Program-made: the position numbers and the translations under genes | Origin: Nymphaea colorata | Lineage: Eukaryota; Streptophyta; Magnoliopsida; Nymphaeales; Nymphaeaceae | Assembly (NCBI RefSeq): GCF_008831285.2 | Contig: NC_045147.1 | Span: 2,320,001 to 2,384,000, forward strand | DNA length: 64,000 bases | Reading direction: 5' to 3' | Part shown: positions 24,601-37,978 of the stretch, in pieces | Position numbering within the stretch: the first letter of the stretch is position 1 | Layout: every line of letters starts with the position of its first letter | The notes under the pieces: generated by a model | What the model saw: the letters and a program-made list of their open reading frames with translations, nothing else | Database searches by the model: none | What the model was told of the DNA's origin: nothing

Positions 24601-26641
24601 AATAATCATTAATAATTTCCCTTCCCTTCTCCTTAATTAGCAATCCAAACATTTAATAAATCTTAAAAATTATAAAAAAAATAAAAAATCATAAGAAATA
24701 TGAAAAAACACAAAAAAAAAAGTATAATACGCGTATTATATGCGTTTTTTATTTTCTGACATTTAAAAAAAAAAAAAGATAGGAACAAAATGGGTATTAT
24801 ACGGCTTATTGTATTTTGTAAACCCCATCCAACACAGCCTCCTAGCCTTTTAATTCTGCTTTCCAAATTTGAATGTGAATCACAACTGATTTATTGTGAT
24901 TAAGTACCACGCTTCAAATTCAACTAAAGATTGCTTGTTGGACTCTATGGGGGGAAAATATGCTATGCAAAGAATAGTGGCACTATCTGCAAATAATGGT
25001 CATGGGGGTAACACATCATAACCAGGAATATTGAGAATTTTTAGCCTCCCATGATGGCCCTAGTTAGAACCTAAGTCCACGAAGTTGCACAAAATGTTTA
25101 GTTAACAGCTTATTTGAATGGAAAGGAATGAAAAAGGAAGAGATTACTTCTTAAACTAATTTGCATGAAATATGCAACTAAAACACACTTATACTTTTTC
25201 TTTTGAGACTTTAGCTTATGTGTTGATTAGAACTCTTGATTTATTTTTTTCCAAATGAATGGATATCAATATTTTATCTTCTCTATTGATGATTTCTTAC
25301 AATATATAAGGATTTAGATTATGCATTATAAGTTGAATGTATGAAAGGTTTTAGAGATTTTCACACACTTATCAAAAAATCAATCAAAGTGGTTGGAGCA
25401 GGTTGTTTCAAACATAGTTCACTTGTCTTAAAGAAATAGAGTTGGATATGGACTTACTTTTTGATGCACTTATGAATAAAATGTGTGAGCGGAATACAAA
25501 CTTTAGCATGTTGAAGAAGCATATCTTTAATTGGATGATCAACTAGGCTTGACATCCAAAACTTTGGATTATGTTTTTGTTACAATGGTTTATTTTTAAC
25601 CAATCTTATGCTCAGTTCTATGTTGAAGATGATGCTTCTTGTCAAAAGTTGTTCAACAAACCATAGTCTATTTGGTTGTCCTTACTATCTATGTTTTTGT
25701 CCATATAATGGTCATAACCGCTACTTTAGTGTCTAAAAGTACATATACTTTTATATAGTAATTTTACTAACTCAATGATACACTAATTTCACATCCTCTC
25801 CTACTAATTTTCTACCAATGTACCAACCCAACCTATTTCATCTTCTTCTACAACACTCCTTCCTCTACTTCTACTACTCTTTGCTCTCACCTCATGACTT
25901 GGTTTTAGACAAGCCCTTCCAAACTCAAAGTTTCTATGCTAGTTGTTTTTTTTCTTGCACTTTTATGCACCAAAATTTCCCAATAATCCAAGACCACCTA
26001 CTTTTCCCCAAGCCTTCAAAAGCACTTATTGGTGACAAAGTATGTATGATGAGTTTAAAGGTCTCTTAATTAATGATGCCTGGAGTCTTGTTCTCTATTC
26101 TTCCTTATATAGTGTGACAATAAATGATGAATTTTTAATATTCGATATTTGATTTTTTCATATTTTTTTCATATTGTGAAACATCCTATTACTTGCACTG
26201 TTTGGCTGTTGATGTCACTAAATTGCTCTCTTCAACATATAACTTGAAGTGAATGTTCTCTTCGAAGACCACCTTATGTAAGATGTTTCTATGGTACAAC
26301 CTCAAAAGGATTTCTACTTCATATTTGTGCCATTAAATTGCAATGATTCTTTAACACCGGTCATATTGTCCACATTCTTATATCTATACTAGAAGTGATT
26401 CATAAGTCATTACTCATGTTATTCAACATATGCCAACAAAATTTCTATTAAATATTTAGGTCTTTTCTCCTATTTTGACATTGAAGCCACCCGACTCCCA
26501 ATGGCCTTCTTTTGGCTCAACAAAATGCATGTTTGATTTACTAGAGCACACTAACGATGTCTAGATCCAAACTAATCTCCACTTATATGACCATTAAGAC
26601 CAAGCTTCCTTTGCATTTTCTATGATGGTGAACCCTTTGCT

Positions 26642-26819
26642 GATCTTACCAAATATTGCTTGGTGATCTTATCAAATATTGCTAGGTTGTAGGTTCCCCC
26701 AAATACTGATGTGGCGATGGATCTTGCCTTTTTGGGTTCCTCTCACTACCACTTATTGGTCTACAATCAAATGAATCCTTCAACATGTACAACCAAATGA
26801 ATCCTTCAACATGTTATGC
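26642..26819. repeat. Two small tandem duplications inside the copia remnant
   Basis: A 23-bp unit beginning GATCTTA is repeated at 26642 and 26665, and a 26-bp unit beginning CAAATGAATCC is repeated at 26768 and 26794. Both occurred after the coding frame had decayed. Confidence 0.85.
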
Positions 26820-27189
26820 ATACTCTTCATTGCAATCTTCTTGTTTGTCTGATATTTTCCTTCTTCATTATTACAAGTCTGCTAATGGCCTTGTTGTCAT
26901 TTCCAAGAGTACCTGCAAGTAACATGCTGTTAGTCATCCTAGCATTAAGGCATAATAACAAAAGAAATTGAGTAGTCTATGGTTTAGAGTTCTCTCTCAC
27001 TTGCAATATCTTCGTTTCTTTTTCTCTAAGTTTTGTTAACAATGCTGATGTCCCCTACCTGTCTGCCAATCATGTTTTTTGCTATAACACTAAATATGTT
27101 GAACTTGTTATGCATTTCATCCATAACCACATTGGCCAAAAGCATCTTTTTGTTTGGCATGTCAGCGCATTTGACTCGTTCCCACCCTT

Positions 27190-28576
27190 TTCGCCCATGA
27201 GAAGTTGACGCAACAGCTTGGAATGGGGGCTAGTGGGCAGGCAGCCTCCATTTTGTATGTAAGGACATCAACCTCTTGTGCTGCAAAAAAAAAAGGTCAC
27301 TGATATGCAACTTAAAGCATAGTAGCAGGCAGCACCATGAGTCATCAAAAACAAACTTTGTACCTTATGGGAACAAGGGGTTAGATGAAAACTTCAACTC
27401 TCTGTTGAGTAACTCTCTGTTGAGTAGTGGGTTTGTCCGGCTCACTCGAAAGTCTCACCCCTTTTCTGCCTCCACTTTTCCAACTCTATGTTTGCTTTGT
27501 GTTGGCAGAACTTGCAAGGCGTGTTAAGAGATAGAGAGAATAGACTCCACTTGAGTTGAACCACGTAAATGTTTGTTATGATTGTGAATGCAATTTTGTG
27601 GATTATATACCATGGGTGGCAACACAATATGCCAAAGCAAGATGTGTCAACTAAAAATACTAAGTTAGGGTCGTGCACCCAAGAAGTTTTACCACTGCAG
27701 GTTTTTGAAGCTAAATTAACTTGGAAATACATGCAAATCTGGATTTTCACATTAGACAACGTATTCTTATCCATATTTAAGTAGATTATGGACTACAGAA
27801 TATACTAAATGTAACTATGCGTTTGTTACGTGGAACAACCTCTACTTTTCTAAATTTAATTTGATTTATGAATTATGATGTAGAAAATTTAATCAAACTC
27901 ACTTCAAATTCAAAAACAAAGACCATCACGAAACGCAAATGTGGCTTAAGAGGCTTTCAATGACATTATTCTCGGCCCTCTACCATCCCAAGCTAAGTAG
28001 GATTTGGGTCCATACCTAGTATCATACGAATCCGACTCGTACTCTCCCAAGGACGGGTAAGTATATATGCATGCCTCTAGGGTGCCCTCATTTTTCACCG
28101 TGGAGAGAGGAAAAATGAAGCTTGTGGTTTTCTGCTTCGTAGCCACAAGTCTCGGTCTGCGCCGCTCTCTCCCTACAGGCATGCACAGAATATAATGCTT
28201 GCAAACACTATCTCTTCGTGGTTTGCAAGTTTGGCTTTTCTGTTACATTTCCATCCCTCTCCTCCTGTTCTTGTTTTGTTTCTTAGGTGGTTTCTGTTGT
28301 TCCTTTCATAAAACCATCATTCCAAGCGCTCTTTCTTCTTTTTTTTCTGTTTTTCTGATTGGTTTGAACTCATATAACTCTGTAATCTCTTAGACTGCAC
28401 CGTTTTCTCGTGTTGGCCTCTTCTTCTTTTTCCTTCCTATGGTTTTCTTTGTACATTGATTTTCCTTGATTATTGTGGTTAGTACGAATTTTCTTTTTCT
28501 TTTTCTTTTTTGTCATTTCTTCTTTCTGGCTGCTTTATCCCTTTTGGTCATCCATCAGTTTTTGAAGAATAACTTG
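27190..28576. other. Intergenic DNA and putative promoter/5'UTR of the IBA57-like gene
   Basis: 27190–28180 holds short frames with no recognisable domain and a small 17-bp direct repeat near 27396–27428. From about 28200 the plus strand becomes pyrimidine-rich (TTTTCTTTTTC tracts), as is usual for plant 5'UTRs, up to the ATG at 28577. I cannot fix a TATA box or transcription start. Confidence 0.45.
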
Positions 28577-31500
28577 ATGGGGAGTTCCTCTGTTTGGTTT
28601 AGCCTTAGTTTTCCACAGAATGTTGGTATTTTGGCTCCGAGGAATTCTCTGAAGTCTGTGGAATCTGGGTTTCCTGGTACCAGTTTTTTGCCCAGTAGGT
28701 TTTTTCCTAATGGGAGGATCAGGGTGGGTTTCTTGAACCAAGCAAAGCTCTTGAGGCGAGCTGAAGTTTCTCCTTTCGATTTTGAGCCACCTCCAATCGA
28801 TCATGACCTGCAAGTTCGTCGGTTGCCTTTTTTCTTGCTTTATCCTGGTGTTTTTCTTCTTTGATTGTTTTATGTAGGCGGGCCTTTAGTTCGTTTACTG
28901 AAAATTGCTTTTGGTATACGTAGGATGCCATGGTGGCCTTAGGAGCTGAAACCTTAGAGGATGGAAGTGTAGAGACTTTTGGGAACGATGAATTGGCACT
29001 AGAAGCAGTAGAAGAAGGTGTTGCGGTGGGCTCTTCTTTATCCTTTTAGTGGCGTTTTCGTATTTTAACTCTCTAGCCCTTATTCCTAAATCCTATTCAG
29101 GTTGCCGATTTTTTTTTCTTATTTTTATTTGCTCAATCGTTGCTTCGTTTTTTTGCTGTATGAGGCATGCTTTTCTTTGTTCCGATATTCTACATCTCCA
29201 TAGAATTGGAAGCTCTGATGATAGCACTTATAGGCCCATTCAGTAAACGGTATATAGATGAAGAAATTAGTTGAGACTTCAGTGTGGTCTGGGACATGGT
29301 TCAGCACTTAAGCTATAATGGTTGTTTGGTGGTTAACCTCTCGGCAAATTAGTTGCTCTCGTGTTTGTTTTCATTCTTAGGGCATCTCACATTATAAGTC
29401 CGCATAATGCAACGCAAAAGTATGAAGTAAAACTGCAGATGTCTATGAATACTTTAACTCTTTGCAAGTGCCATGCACATGGGACAATAACTCTGGACCG
29501 CAAAGCTACTGTTTTGTTCATTGCTGGTGTAAATTCGGAAACCTTGGGTCCTTAAGTTGATTTACTCCGGCCTTGTTGAAGCCGGGAACTTGGTCCACTT
29601 GATAAAATGAAGGAAATGTCACCTTTTCAATTGCTTAATCCAATTCTGTGTCTCTTGCTTGATGTTGTTTCCGTAAATGGTAGTCACCCATATCACTCTC
29701 TGCGAAGTTCTGGGATCCTTCAAGGGATGTAGATTTAACAAGTTTTCTTTTATCTTTCTTGCAAACACTTAAAAAAACTTTTCCGAAACATAAAAAGAAG
29801 CAAAATTTTAAAAATCAATGCATAAAAAAATGAAAAAGTGGCCTTTGTCAAAGGTTTAAAAAGAATTGTAATTTTAATAAATTGGGAGATGTATTGCCAA
29901 TATAATCGGCTGACCTCAAAATGACGATAACGTTCCGATGTTTGCAAAATAATGGAGATTTTTGTGAGCTTGCCGAATACATGTTTAGTTTAAATTGTTT
30001 TGACGAGAAACTCAATTTTTTATTGCAAAATCTTGTTGAAATGAAGATTGTTTATATATTTCTGGTTAATGAGTAAATTGCTACAACTCATGATATTTTC
30101 TATTGAAACTTTTTAGGTCATACTTGTAATACTTTTTCATTCTCAACTTTTCTGGCGTTTTGAAGAGACTGATCTGAATGTGTTTATGTACGCCTTTTCT
30201 CATCGCGGTTAAAGAGAAGACTGGTATTTAGCTTGTTGATATGGCAAATCATGTTTCATAAGTTGACACTCTTAACATGTGGAACAGTGCTTGCACTTTG
30301 AATTGGCACGTTGCTTAAAGAATTCATGCATGCAATGCATTTTGTATTTTACTCTAAGAAGTTGAATCCAAAAAGTAGCCTAGTTTGTGTATCTTTATAA
30401 TGTTATGCTTGTGGCGAGTCCCAAATGCAAGTTTCTGTTCTTTGTCTTGCTCCTCCATGAACTACTGTATTAGGGCCATAATTTGAGTATTACGTGGTTA
30501 AATATTTGGAGATGATTTTTGACATTCCAAACCAATTCCTATGATTTTAAAGTAACACAGGTTCTTTCTTATTGTCACTGTTTTGAGTTTTTCTTGAACT
30601 GGTTGCATCCGTTACTAGGGAATGCCTACTAATTCTGTATTTTTTTCAAAACCAAGGTTGTGGACCTTTCTCATTTTGGACGAATTCGAGGTATGCTTTC
30701 ATTTTTTTTCCTTTTGAAGTATGGTCACCCTTGCTGTTTATTTTGCCATTGTGAGCATAAAGAAGTCTCTCTCTCGACAATGGTTTAGATATATTTTAAC
30801 TTCTGTTATATTTGTTTTGATGTGCATGAATGTTTTATATGGTTGTTATATCTGCATATTTTGCACATACAACATTATGGAAAAAGATTTAATGCCGATG
30901 GATGCTAAGTTGCTAACACAGTTCTAAGAAGGAAAGGAAGCGTGTGTGAGCAAGTTTGTCAATAATTTCATACTAGAAAATGGCATTTTGTCCACTTATA
31001 ACAGTAATTGGAAATACTTTTTCATATTTTTAAAGCATTCATTTGTAAAAAGAAGAAGATGGTGTTGATGATGATAATGATGGAAGGGAAAAGACAAGGA
31101 AAGAATAAAAGCAAAGAATTTAAGCACATTGGTCAACAAGGAAATCTGAAAGCATTTGAGTTTTTAGTTTGGAATGTTTGTTAACTGAGATAATTAAATT
31201 CCACCTAGTTTGCATCATTAGTTCCTGAACTTGAAGTAGCCCCCATTTCTCGAAGTTTCTAAAAGTGAATGAGTGGCCTGCAGACTTGGTATCCAACATG
31301 CATAGAAGCATTTTAGGTTGGATGGTGGGGCATAAATTTAACATTGGATTATGTATTATTTTTGCAACACTTAATCACATTTTTTTCAGGATGCAGCTGT
31401 TTTACTCTTTCTGGATGCTAATGCTCAACTACCTTCATAAGATCATGATATGAGGTGTCTGTTGGAAATTTTATTCTATACATGTAATTTTGGATTCCTG

Positions 31501-34500
31501 TGGATTCTACTTGGGAGTGAAACTACATAAGAATGGAATGGTTCATTCTTCTTGGGTAATACTGTTGAAATAATGCAGTTTTTTCATCCTGAAATTCTTT
31601 AAGAAGAATGGATGAAGAATAATTGAAACCATTAAGATAAAACATGATGCACAAGTAATAGACTAACAGTACATAAAATGAATTTATAAGATGCCTTTAG
31701 GTAATGGAAAAGGCAAATAGGAACTAAACCTATGACTATGATCTAGAAAAAGAGACAGTTGTGTCCCGATTTGATATATTAGGTTATAGCTGTTAATTAT
31801 GTTAACTTCAAAAAAGAGACAGTTGTGTCCCGATTTGATATATTAGGGTATAGCTGTTAATTATGTTAACTTCGGATATGTATATCACACTTCTGACATC
31901 TGAAATATCATATATTAATCATTGCCACTGACTTGAACTTAATAGATGGCACTCAGAGCATGAAGTGCTCATTCTTTTCTTTGAACTCTTGTTCTTTGTA
32001 TATACAAAATTACTTTTTTTTTTCTCATGCAGCTGTATCATTATGTTGTATCTAAATGCAGTAACTGGAGAAGATCGTATTAACTATCTACACAACCAAA
32101 GCACAGCCAATTTCCAATCCCTTGGTGAAGGACAGGTGACAACCACTAACAACTTGGTTTTCAAAATATTCTCTTTCTAGTTCAAAAACTTGTCTACTAA
32201 CAAGATCATTATCTAAAATGCAGGGTTGTGACACTGTTTTTGTGACACCAACAGCACGAACCATTGATATCGCACATGCATGGGTTATGGTGTGCTGCTG
32301 CTTTTTTAATTCCTTCTGTACTTCTGGAGGCTTCTCTCCTGATTCTCATGTGTTGCATTTATGTTCTTGACCTAGACCTGATGACTTCTCATTGCACTTG
32401 CTTGTTTACAGAAAAATTCTGTGTTGCTGCATGTTTCTCCAGAAACCTGTAGCAGCATAATTGACATGCTCAACAGGTATCCTTTCCTTCAATAGATCTG
32501 GTTCTCTTTAATATGTCACATAGTCATCGCCTTTCATCTTTGTACTTCTTCATATTCTTATAAAACAAGGATTTTGATTTCTGAGGCACTTGGGTTGGTA
32601 AGTTACGTTCATTAAGTTTGATGCATGGCTTGGTTTCCTGATCTATTATCTATTCTCTAATTTGACAAGAACGTTATTGAGTATATTTGTCTTGTGCTGG
32701 GGATTATTCCATCTATGGTTCATTTCCTGTATCGGGCTTTAACCACATAACTACTATACCTCTTGGCCAAGCTACCATTCGGAAATGGCTGGGCCAGTTT
32801 GTTAATTCCTGACCTAAGAGTTGTTATGCTGACAGTGTTGAAATACCTCTCTATGTCATATAGATAAATAGCTGTAGATATGGTGAAGCAGAGAGAGTTA
32901 ATTTGGATTTGACCATCTCCCCTTTTTGGCCAGATTTTTCCATCTGACTGCAGAAATGCGGTCGGATCACCTCTATGACTATAAAAAATAAAAACTGAAA
33001 TGTGATTTTAGATTGGACTCATGACAATCAGATTTCATTTTTTTCCCCAAGCATATAGTTTTGAACATTCCTGCCACGTCCCTTGCAGTTGTCATTTATG
33101 AAAAACTGCAAGAATCCAGCCAAAAAAGGCTGAACAGCCCCGGGGCCGATCTGAAGCATAAAAACTTTCGTTCAGCCACCCCTTTGGGCATTCTTTGTAG
33201 AAAAAGTTAATTATATTAAGTCATTTTAAAGTATAAAGGTACTTTGATTTGGTGTCGTATGAAAAAGTTGACTGCTTAACAGCCAGCACTTTGTATCTTT
33301 CCTTTTAGTAAAGAAAAAGCATGTTTTCTGTTAATTTATGAATTATGACAGATGGCATATCTTCAGATTTCTTTTTTATGTTTTCATTTCATGCATGGGA
33401 ATAGGTACATATTCTTCTCAGACAAAGTAGAGGTTCAGGACCTTACAAAAACCACGTGCTTCTTCACACTCATGGGGCCCAAAAGCAGTGAAGTGAGGTT
33501 TTCTTTGAATTTTTGTTTCTTGCACATTTATACATTTTCAAGCTACCCTTTGGACATCTATAACTTTTATTTTTCATGTGAATGTAGGTGATAAGTAATT
33601 TGAATCTCAGTGACCTTTTGGGCAAACCGTATGGCACACACCATCATTATAGCGTAAGGAAAACGGGGCTATCATTGCAATTTTGTTGCTTGAAAGCTTG
33701 TTCTCAGTAGTGCTATTGTCATTGCCCATCTGACAATCTTCCTCCTTTTGACTTGGATACCCTTTTATTAGAATTTCTGAAGGTGCTATTTGTTGGTTAC
33801 TTTATGGTATCACTTTGTATATTTTGCAGCATCTCCTGGTTTGTGAGTTTACATGTTTACTGATCTGGGAAGTTGGCCAATTGGGAGCTCAAGAAAATTG
33901 TGCCAAAAAAATCAGTTGAACATGTAATGTAAAGGATTGTCCATGACTGAAACTAGACAACCGTAAATCCAGACAATGGGGTTTTGATGTTTGTGAAGAG
34001 CTTGAAGGAATTGTTAGGTCAAGAGGTCCAGCAAGGAATTGCTACACCTGGAAAAAGACAATATATTGATTATGTAGTGCAAATACCAGGACCATGAAAA
34101 AATAGATTGATTAGGTACGGCAAATACTGGAAGTCCTTTTGGACCTTTCAAGAACAGAGTAACTGCTCTGCACACATCCTAAACTTACTCTTCCTTTTAA
34201 GAACATCCCCTGATGCTGTGAAGCTGATTTTCAAGCTACTGGAAGGCACTCACGCTCTTTTCTGCATTCTGGACGGCAATTGGCAAGCTAGATAAGTCAG
34301 ACTTAGAAGTTCATAGTAAGAGGCTACCTTGTGTACTGAAAACTTCACTTTCTTTTCAATTTGAAGGTCTTAAATCCAACCACCCACTGAGGTGATGGAA
34401 CTTTTGTTTGCTTTATTGCATATCATTTAACTTGTTTTGTTAGTAAATAGCTGTATCTAAGAGACATTAACACTTAAAATTTGTTAGTAAATAGTATATC

Positions 34501-35054
34501 ACTTCCTTGGATTTCTTTGTTTTCGTAGAATGCTTCTGTTTCGTCTTTAATTAGCTGTATATACTGATAGCAATGGCATGATAACTTATGTTATGCCATG
34601 CATGAATGCAGCATCTTTTCAATTATTTTCTTTCTTTCAATATCATATTTCAGACAAAATTAAAGAAGTAATATTAAGGAAGCCAGTAGTTGCCCCTTTG
34701 CAAATTGCAAGTGATACTTTTCCTTTCAACAGTTTGTGCTCCTATCTGTAATTAGATAGAAGTACAGGGATAGAGAAAGTTCTTTGAATAAAATATTTAT
34801 TTAGATTACTCATTTAGGCATTTAAGTCTGCCATATGTCTTTTGGTTCCCTTTCATGAATGTATCTTCACATTTGACCATGTAATAGGTGAACAAGGCGC
34901 CAGTTACTGTGGGTGTTGGAAGTGTCTTATCAGAAGAAGGCTTCTCCCTTTTACTGACACCGGCAAATGCTGAACCAGTCTGGAAAGCTCTCCTTACCCT
35001 GGGTGCAGTTCCAATGGGCACTAAAGGGTGGGAAAGACTAAGAGTCCTCAGAGG

Positions 35055-35104
<50 letters not shown>

Positions 35105-36843
35105 GCCACCTGCATGTTTGTGCATATGACACAAAAGATAGTCATTTTCTGGACATGACGGCACTGGAAATTGGCCTTCAAAGTCCTATTGTTTTTGTTT
35201 GCCATCCATTTATATCTACCGTTATCAAGACAAAAAAATGCTGGCAGGGACTTGCTCTTCCAGTGGCTTGACTGTGTCAATGTGGTTTGACTTTTTACCT
35301 TATGACATGTGTACGAGTTGTGGCTGGCACGTCTATGTGCCAGCATGGTTGGCACCATCCTGTATGAAGGGCAAAAGGGCAGCAAAGCTAATGCTGCACA
35401 CTGCCTCTATCCAGTAAACAAGTATGCTGAGGTGTATGTGGCAAATCCACAGTGCATCTACACACACAGGTAGCTTATTGGGTTCTGCTATTGTGATATG
35501 CAAACTGGTGCCTTATGCTTAGAGAACCTACTTATGCATCAAACCTCCTGTTGAAAGAATTGGGCTTTTACCTTGAGCATACTTAATTTATCCGATTGAA
35601 CTAATAAAGTCTGTGCCTTTAGTTTTCTTGCCATCATATGTCATCACAGGTATGATCTCTCTCTCTGTCTCTCTCTCTCTGACACATGAATATTATGCAT
35701 ATCTTACTAATGGAGCTATGAAACTCCTGAGCAGAATTTGCTGTTCTTTTTTGTCTCAACATTGACTGACCACTAGGATATCATTGATCATTTTGTACCT
35801 ATGGTCCTTATCTCTAAGAAGGTCTAGCTTGTTTGGTGTGCAATACGTGTGATTTCTCTCTAGGTCATTTTGTTGTCAAAATTAGGCATAGACCTTCAAT
35901 GGCGTGCTAGCTACATTTCTGTGCCGACTGCAAAAAGGTTAGGAGATTCCAAATGACTCCCAGGTGAAATGTATATTTGGAAGTACTTGAGTATAAATCC
36001 AGGAGGCACCTATGAATGAGATGGTACTTGGAAAACTTGCAACAGCAAATTATACGGGTGCACATGATACTCAGAGAGATGGGTTATTATTGCAATTTTA
36101 AAATTCCCTATCTGAATGTTTTTGTATGGGAGTTTAAGAAGTAGATTGTACTTTGTAAAATAATATTTAAGGATGAAGACTGGTTGTTTTCAGTAATGCT
36201 TACCAGGGTGTTTCATGAATGCAGGGCGTCCAGCTCCAGCCAAAGAGCTCACTGATGAATACAATGTCCTCGAAGCCTGTTTATGGAAAGCTATTTCCTT
36301 AAATAAAGGTGCTTTCTCCGAGGTTCACTTGCATTTGAAATCCTGTTTGTGTCGGCTTTGAAGGAGTAAAACTCATACCAAAGAGTAGTGATTGACGTGA
36401 ATTGGGATGGTTGGGGATCTCACGAGGTCAGGATGTTAATATGCTTTTACTTTCACTTTCAGGATGCTACAAAGGACAGGAAACCATTGCTAGGCTTGTC
36501 ACCTATGATGGTGTCAAACAGAAACTTTGGGGAATTCACTTAGATGGCCCAGCAGAACCAGGAAGTGCCATCACAGTGAATGGCAAAAAGGTAGGGCTTT
36601 GAGTAAGAGATTCTTCTTTTCACCTTCAGAAACAGTAGCTAAACGAAGGATGTATTTATGGGTCAAAACTAGGTTGGGATGCTAACAAGTTATTCAGCTG
36701 GAAGCAGAGAACCTAAGCATGCAGGACTCGGCTATGTTAAGAGGCAAGCATGCACTGCTGGTCTAGAGGTAGTTATTGGAGATGCTGTTGGAACACTTGT
36801 TGACGTTCCTTTCTTGATCCAACAACCTGAAAAGACAGAATGA
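28577..36843 (+). CDS. IBA57.2: Plastid-type YgfZ/GcvT-like protein (IBA57-like, COG0354), 12 exons
   Basis: This is a homologue of Arabidopsis At1g60990, a chloroplast folate-binding YgfZ/IBA57 family protein related to GcvT and linked to Fe-S protein maturation or repair. Exons: 28577-28813, 28924-29025, 30657-30690, 32062-32135, 32224-32289, 32412-32476, 33405-33492, 33588-33653, 34888-35053, 36225-36308, 36463-36590, 36673-36843. They total 1281 nt, 426 aa, a normal family length. Residues 1 to about 60 are rich in Ser, Arg and Phe and low in acids, like a plastid transit peptide. The body carries VVDLSHFGRIRV, then LHNQSTANF, and the family signature KGCYKGQE at 327–334 with the conserved Cys329. 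The C-terminal barrel follows (LGYVKRQ). ATG 28577 is the first in frame; the open frame continues upstream but without an ATG. No disruption was seen. Family identity is strong; plastid location is inferred from the N-terminus and homology. Confidence 0.93.
29026..30656 (+). other. Intron 2 of the IBA57-like gene (1.6 kb)
   Basis: The donor follows GCG at 29025 and the acceptor precedes GTTGTGGACC at 30657. The interior is AT-rich without recognisable genes or element ends. Short frames in it carry no domains. Confidence 0.8.
31746..31873. repeat. 64-bp tandem duplication in intron 3 of the IBA57-like gene
   Basis: Two copies, 31746–31809 and 31810–31873, containing AGAGACAGTTGTGTCCCGAT, are nearly identical. 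They lie about 190 bp before exon 4 and do not touch splice sites. Confidence 0.95.
35054..35102 (+). repeat. (CT)n microsatellite abutting the exon 9 donor
   Basis: A pyrimidine tract, mostly CT repeats, starts at the GT donor itself (GTTCTCTCTTTCTC…) directly after exon 9 of the IBA57-like gene. The donor GTTCTC is a poor match to GTAAGT. Length changes here could affect splicing; this is inference. Confidence 0.9.
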
Positions 36844-37740
36844 GAAAAAGAGGATGATTAGCTTCTGCTCATAGTAAAGAATTTCAAGAAGAGTGCTTGA
36901 GGGCTTTTAAGACCAAGCTGGGGACACAACCTGCAATGGACATCAATCTGCCTTAATGAGACCTTGTCGCGACATAAGGAGCATTACAGAGCACATGAAC
37001 ATCCAGTTTTCTGATTCCTTAGCAAGTTACTCTCCATTGTATTTTGACAGCGTAGGTGACTTGGATCGACCTTCCAGTAACCCAATTTTATCCCTTTTTA
37101 AATTCTTTAACATTTGTAACCAAGCTAGCCACCAATTTAGTTAGATCGATCATCTGTGCAAAAAGAGCATCTCGTGAGTCCGGTTACTATTTGGGACACT
37201 CCATCTATCCTTTCTCTTGGGGTCGACTCATTTTATTAAACCCACAAGCGTGTTCTCCAACTTGTGTGTGTTCGATACAAATTTCGGGTACATTCATAGT
37301 GTCATGGCTGACTCCTTTAGTTCGGGCAGACTCTCAGACACAGGAGAAGCATAGAATACTTTTAACAATTATTTTATGAATATATCCTAAATTTAAGGTA
37401 GACTTATGAAACATTCAGCTAAACGGCACCTAAAGATGTCATTAAAATGATTGGCAATGAGGACAAAGGGTGTCACCACTATGTTCCTTACTAACAACTG
37501 TACGGGGTTGAGACGTCTACACTAGGACATTAAAGAAGCTTGGTTTTTTATGAACTCCTGTAGCACACTAAAGTAGGAGATGCCTGTGTTTGGCCTGAAT
37601 CCAATTGATGAATTGGGAGCAAACAAGATCAGTTCATGCCCATATTTGTGTTTTCACAACCAGATCAGTTCATGACCATATTTGTGTTTTCACAACCCTC
37701 ATGTTATGTATTGATAGAGTGATATGGATCAGTTTTTCAA
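36844..37740 (+). other. 3' region of the IBA57-like gene and intergenic DNA
   Basis: The 3'UTR follows the TGA at 36841–36843. Short frames between 36956 and 37379 have no domain. A 36-bp tandem duplication lies at 37626–37697. Nothing else is recognisable. Confidence 0.5.
37626..37697. repeat. 36-bp tandem duplication
   Basis: The unit AGATCAGTTCATGCCCATAT… occurs at 37626–37661 and 37662–37697 with one substitution. It immediately precedes the SINE candidate. Confidence 0.95.
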
Positions 37741-37939
37741 CCCCGAGGGGTAGTAGCGCATTGGCGGCAAGGCGGTCCACTTCAAAGGGGTTTGAGGTTT
37801 AAATTTTGGTTGTTACGACTCAGTGCGTCATTCTGTGACCTAATAGGTCTCAACGCAAGCTCAATGAATGCTGGGGGTGGTGGGCATAGGGGGGAGGCAC
37901 TTGCCTCTCTTAGGAGCAGACAAGCTGAAACCACTCGCC

Positions 37940-37975
<36 letters not shown>
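37741..37975 (+). mobile_element. Candidate tRNA-derived SINE with (AT)n tail
   Basis: GGTAGTAGCGCATTGG near 37748 resembles an RNA polymerase III A box. GGTTTAAATTT near 37797 resembles a B box (GGTTCGAATCC) with only C-to-T and G-to-A type changes, at tRNA-like spacing. The body ends in a pure (AT)n run at 37943–37975. AGTTTTTCAA before it and AACTTTTCAA after it could be a worn target duplication. The family is not known to me. Confidence 0.5.

Positions 37976-37978
<3 letters not shown>

Larger units (their letters stand above)
22050..27190 (+). mobile_element. Decayed Ty1/copia retrotransposon (gag knuckle to RNase H)
   Basis: Fragments of a copia polyprotein occur in the right order across shifting frames. 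They are: a CCHC-like knuckle (HTCGKIGHIGSSC, about 22055–22110); a protease-like NLGARQHVIKDF where DSGA-type residues are expected (about 22210); an integrase end (LFGCPYYLCFCPYN, about 25660–25720); the reverse transcriptase start (PPTFPQAFKSTYW then DEFKGLL, about 26000–26090); a VYMVQP-like block (about 26285–26305); YDGEPFADLTKY (about 26620–26660); and the RNase H end (VPYLSANHVFCYNTKYVEL, about 27050–27110). Many stops and indels make it non-functional. A MITE lies within it. I did not find matching LTRs. Confidence 0.75.

Noticed and set aside
28466-28576. N-terminal hydrophobic extension of the IBA57-like protein
   Set aside because: The frame is open but has no ATG before 28577, and the Phe/Leu-rich peptide comes from a pyrimidine-rich 5'UTR. 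The peptide from 28577 is a better plastid transit sequence.
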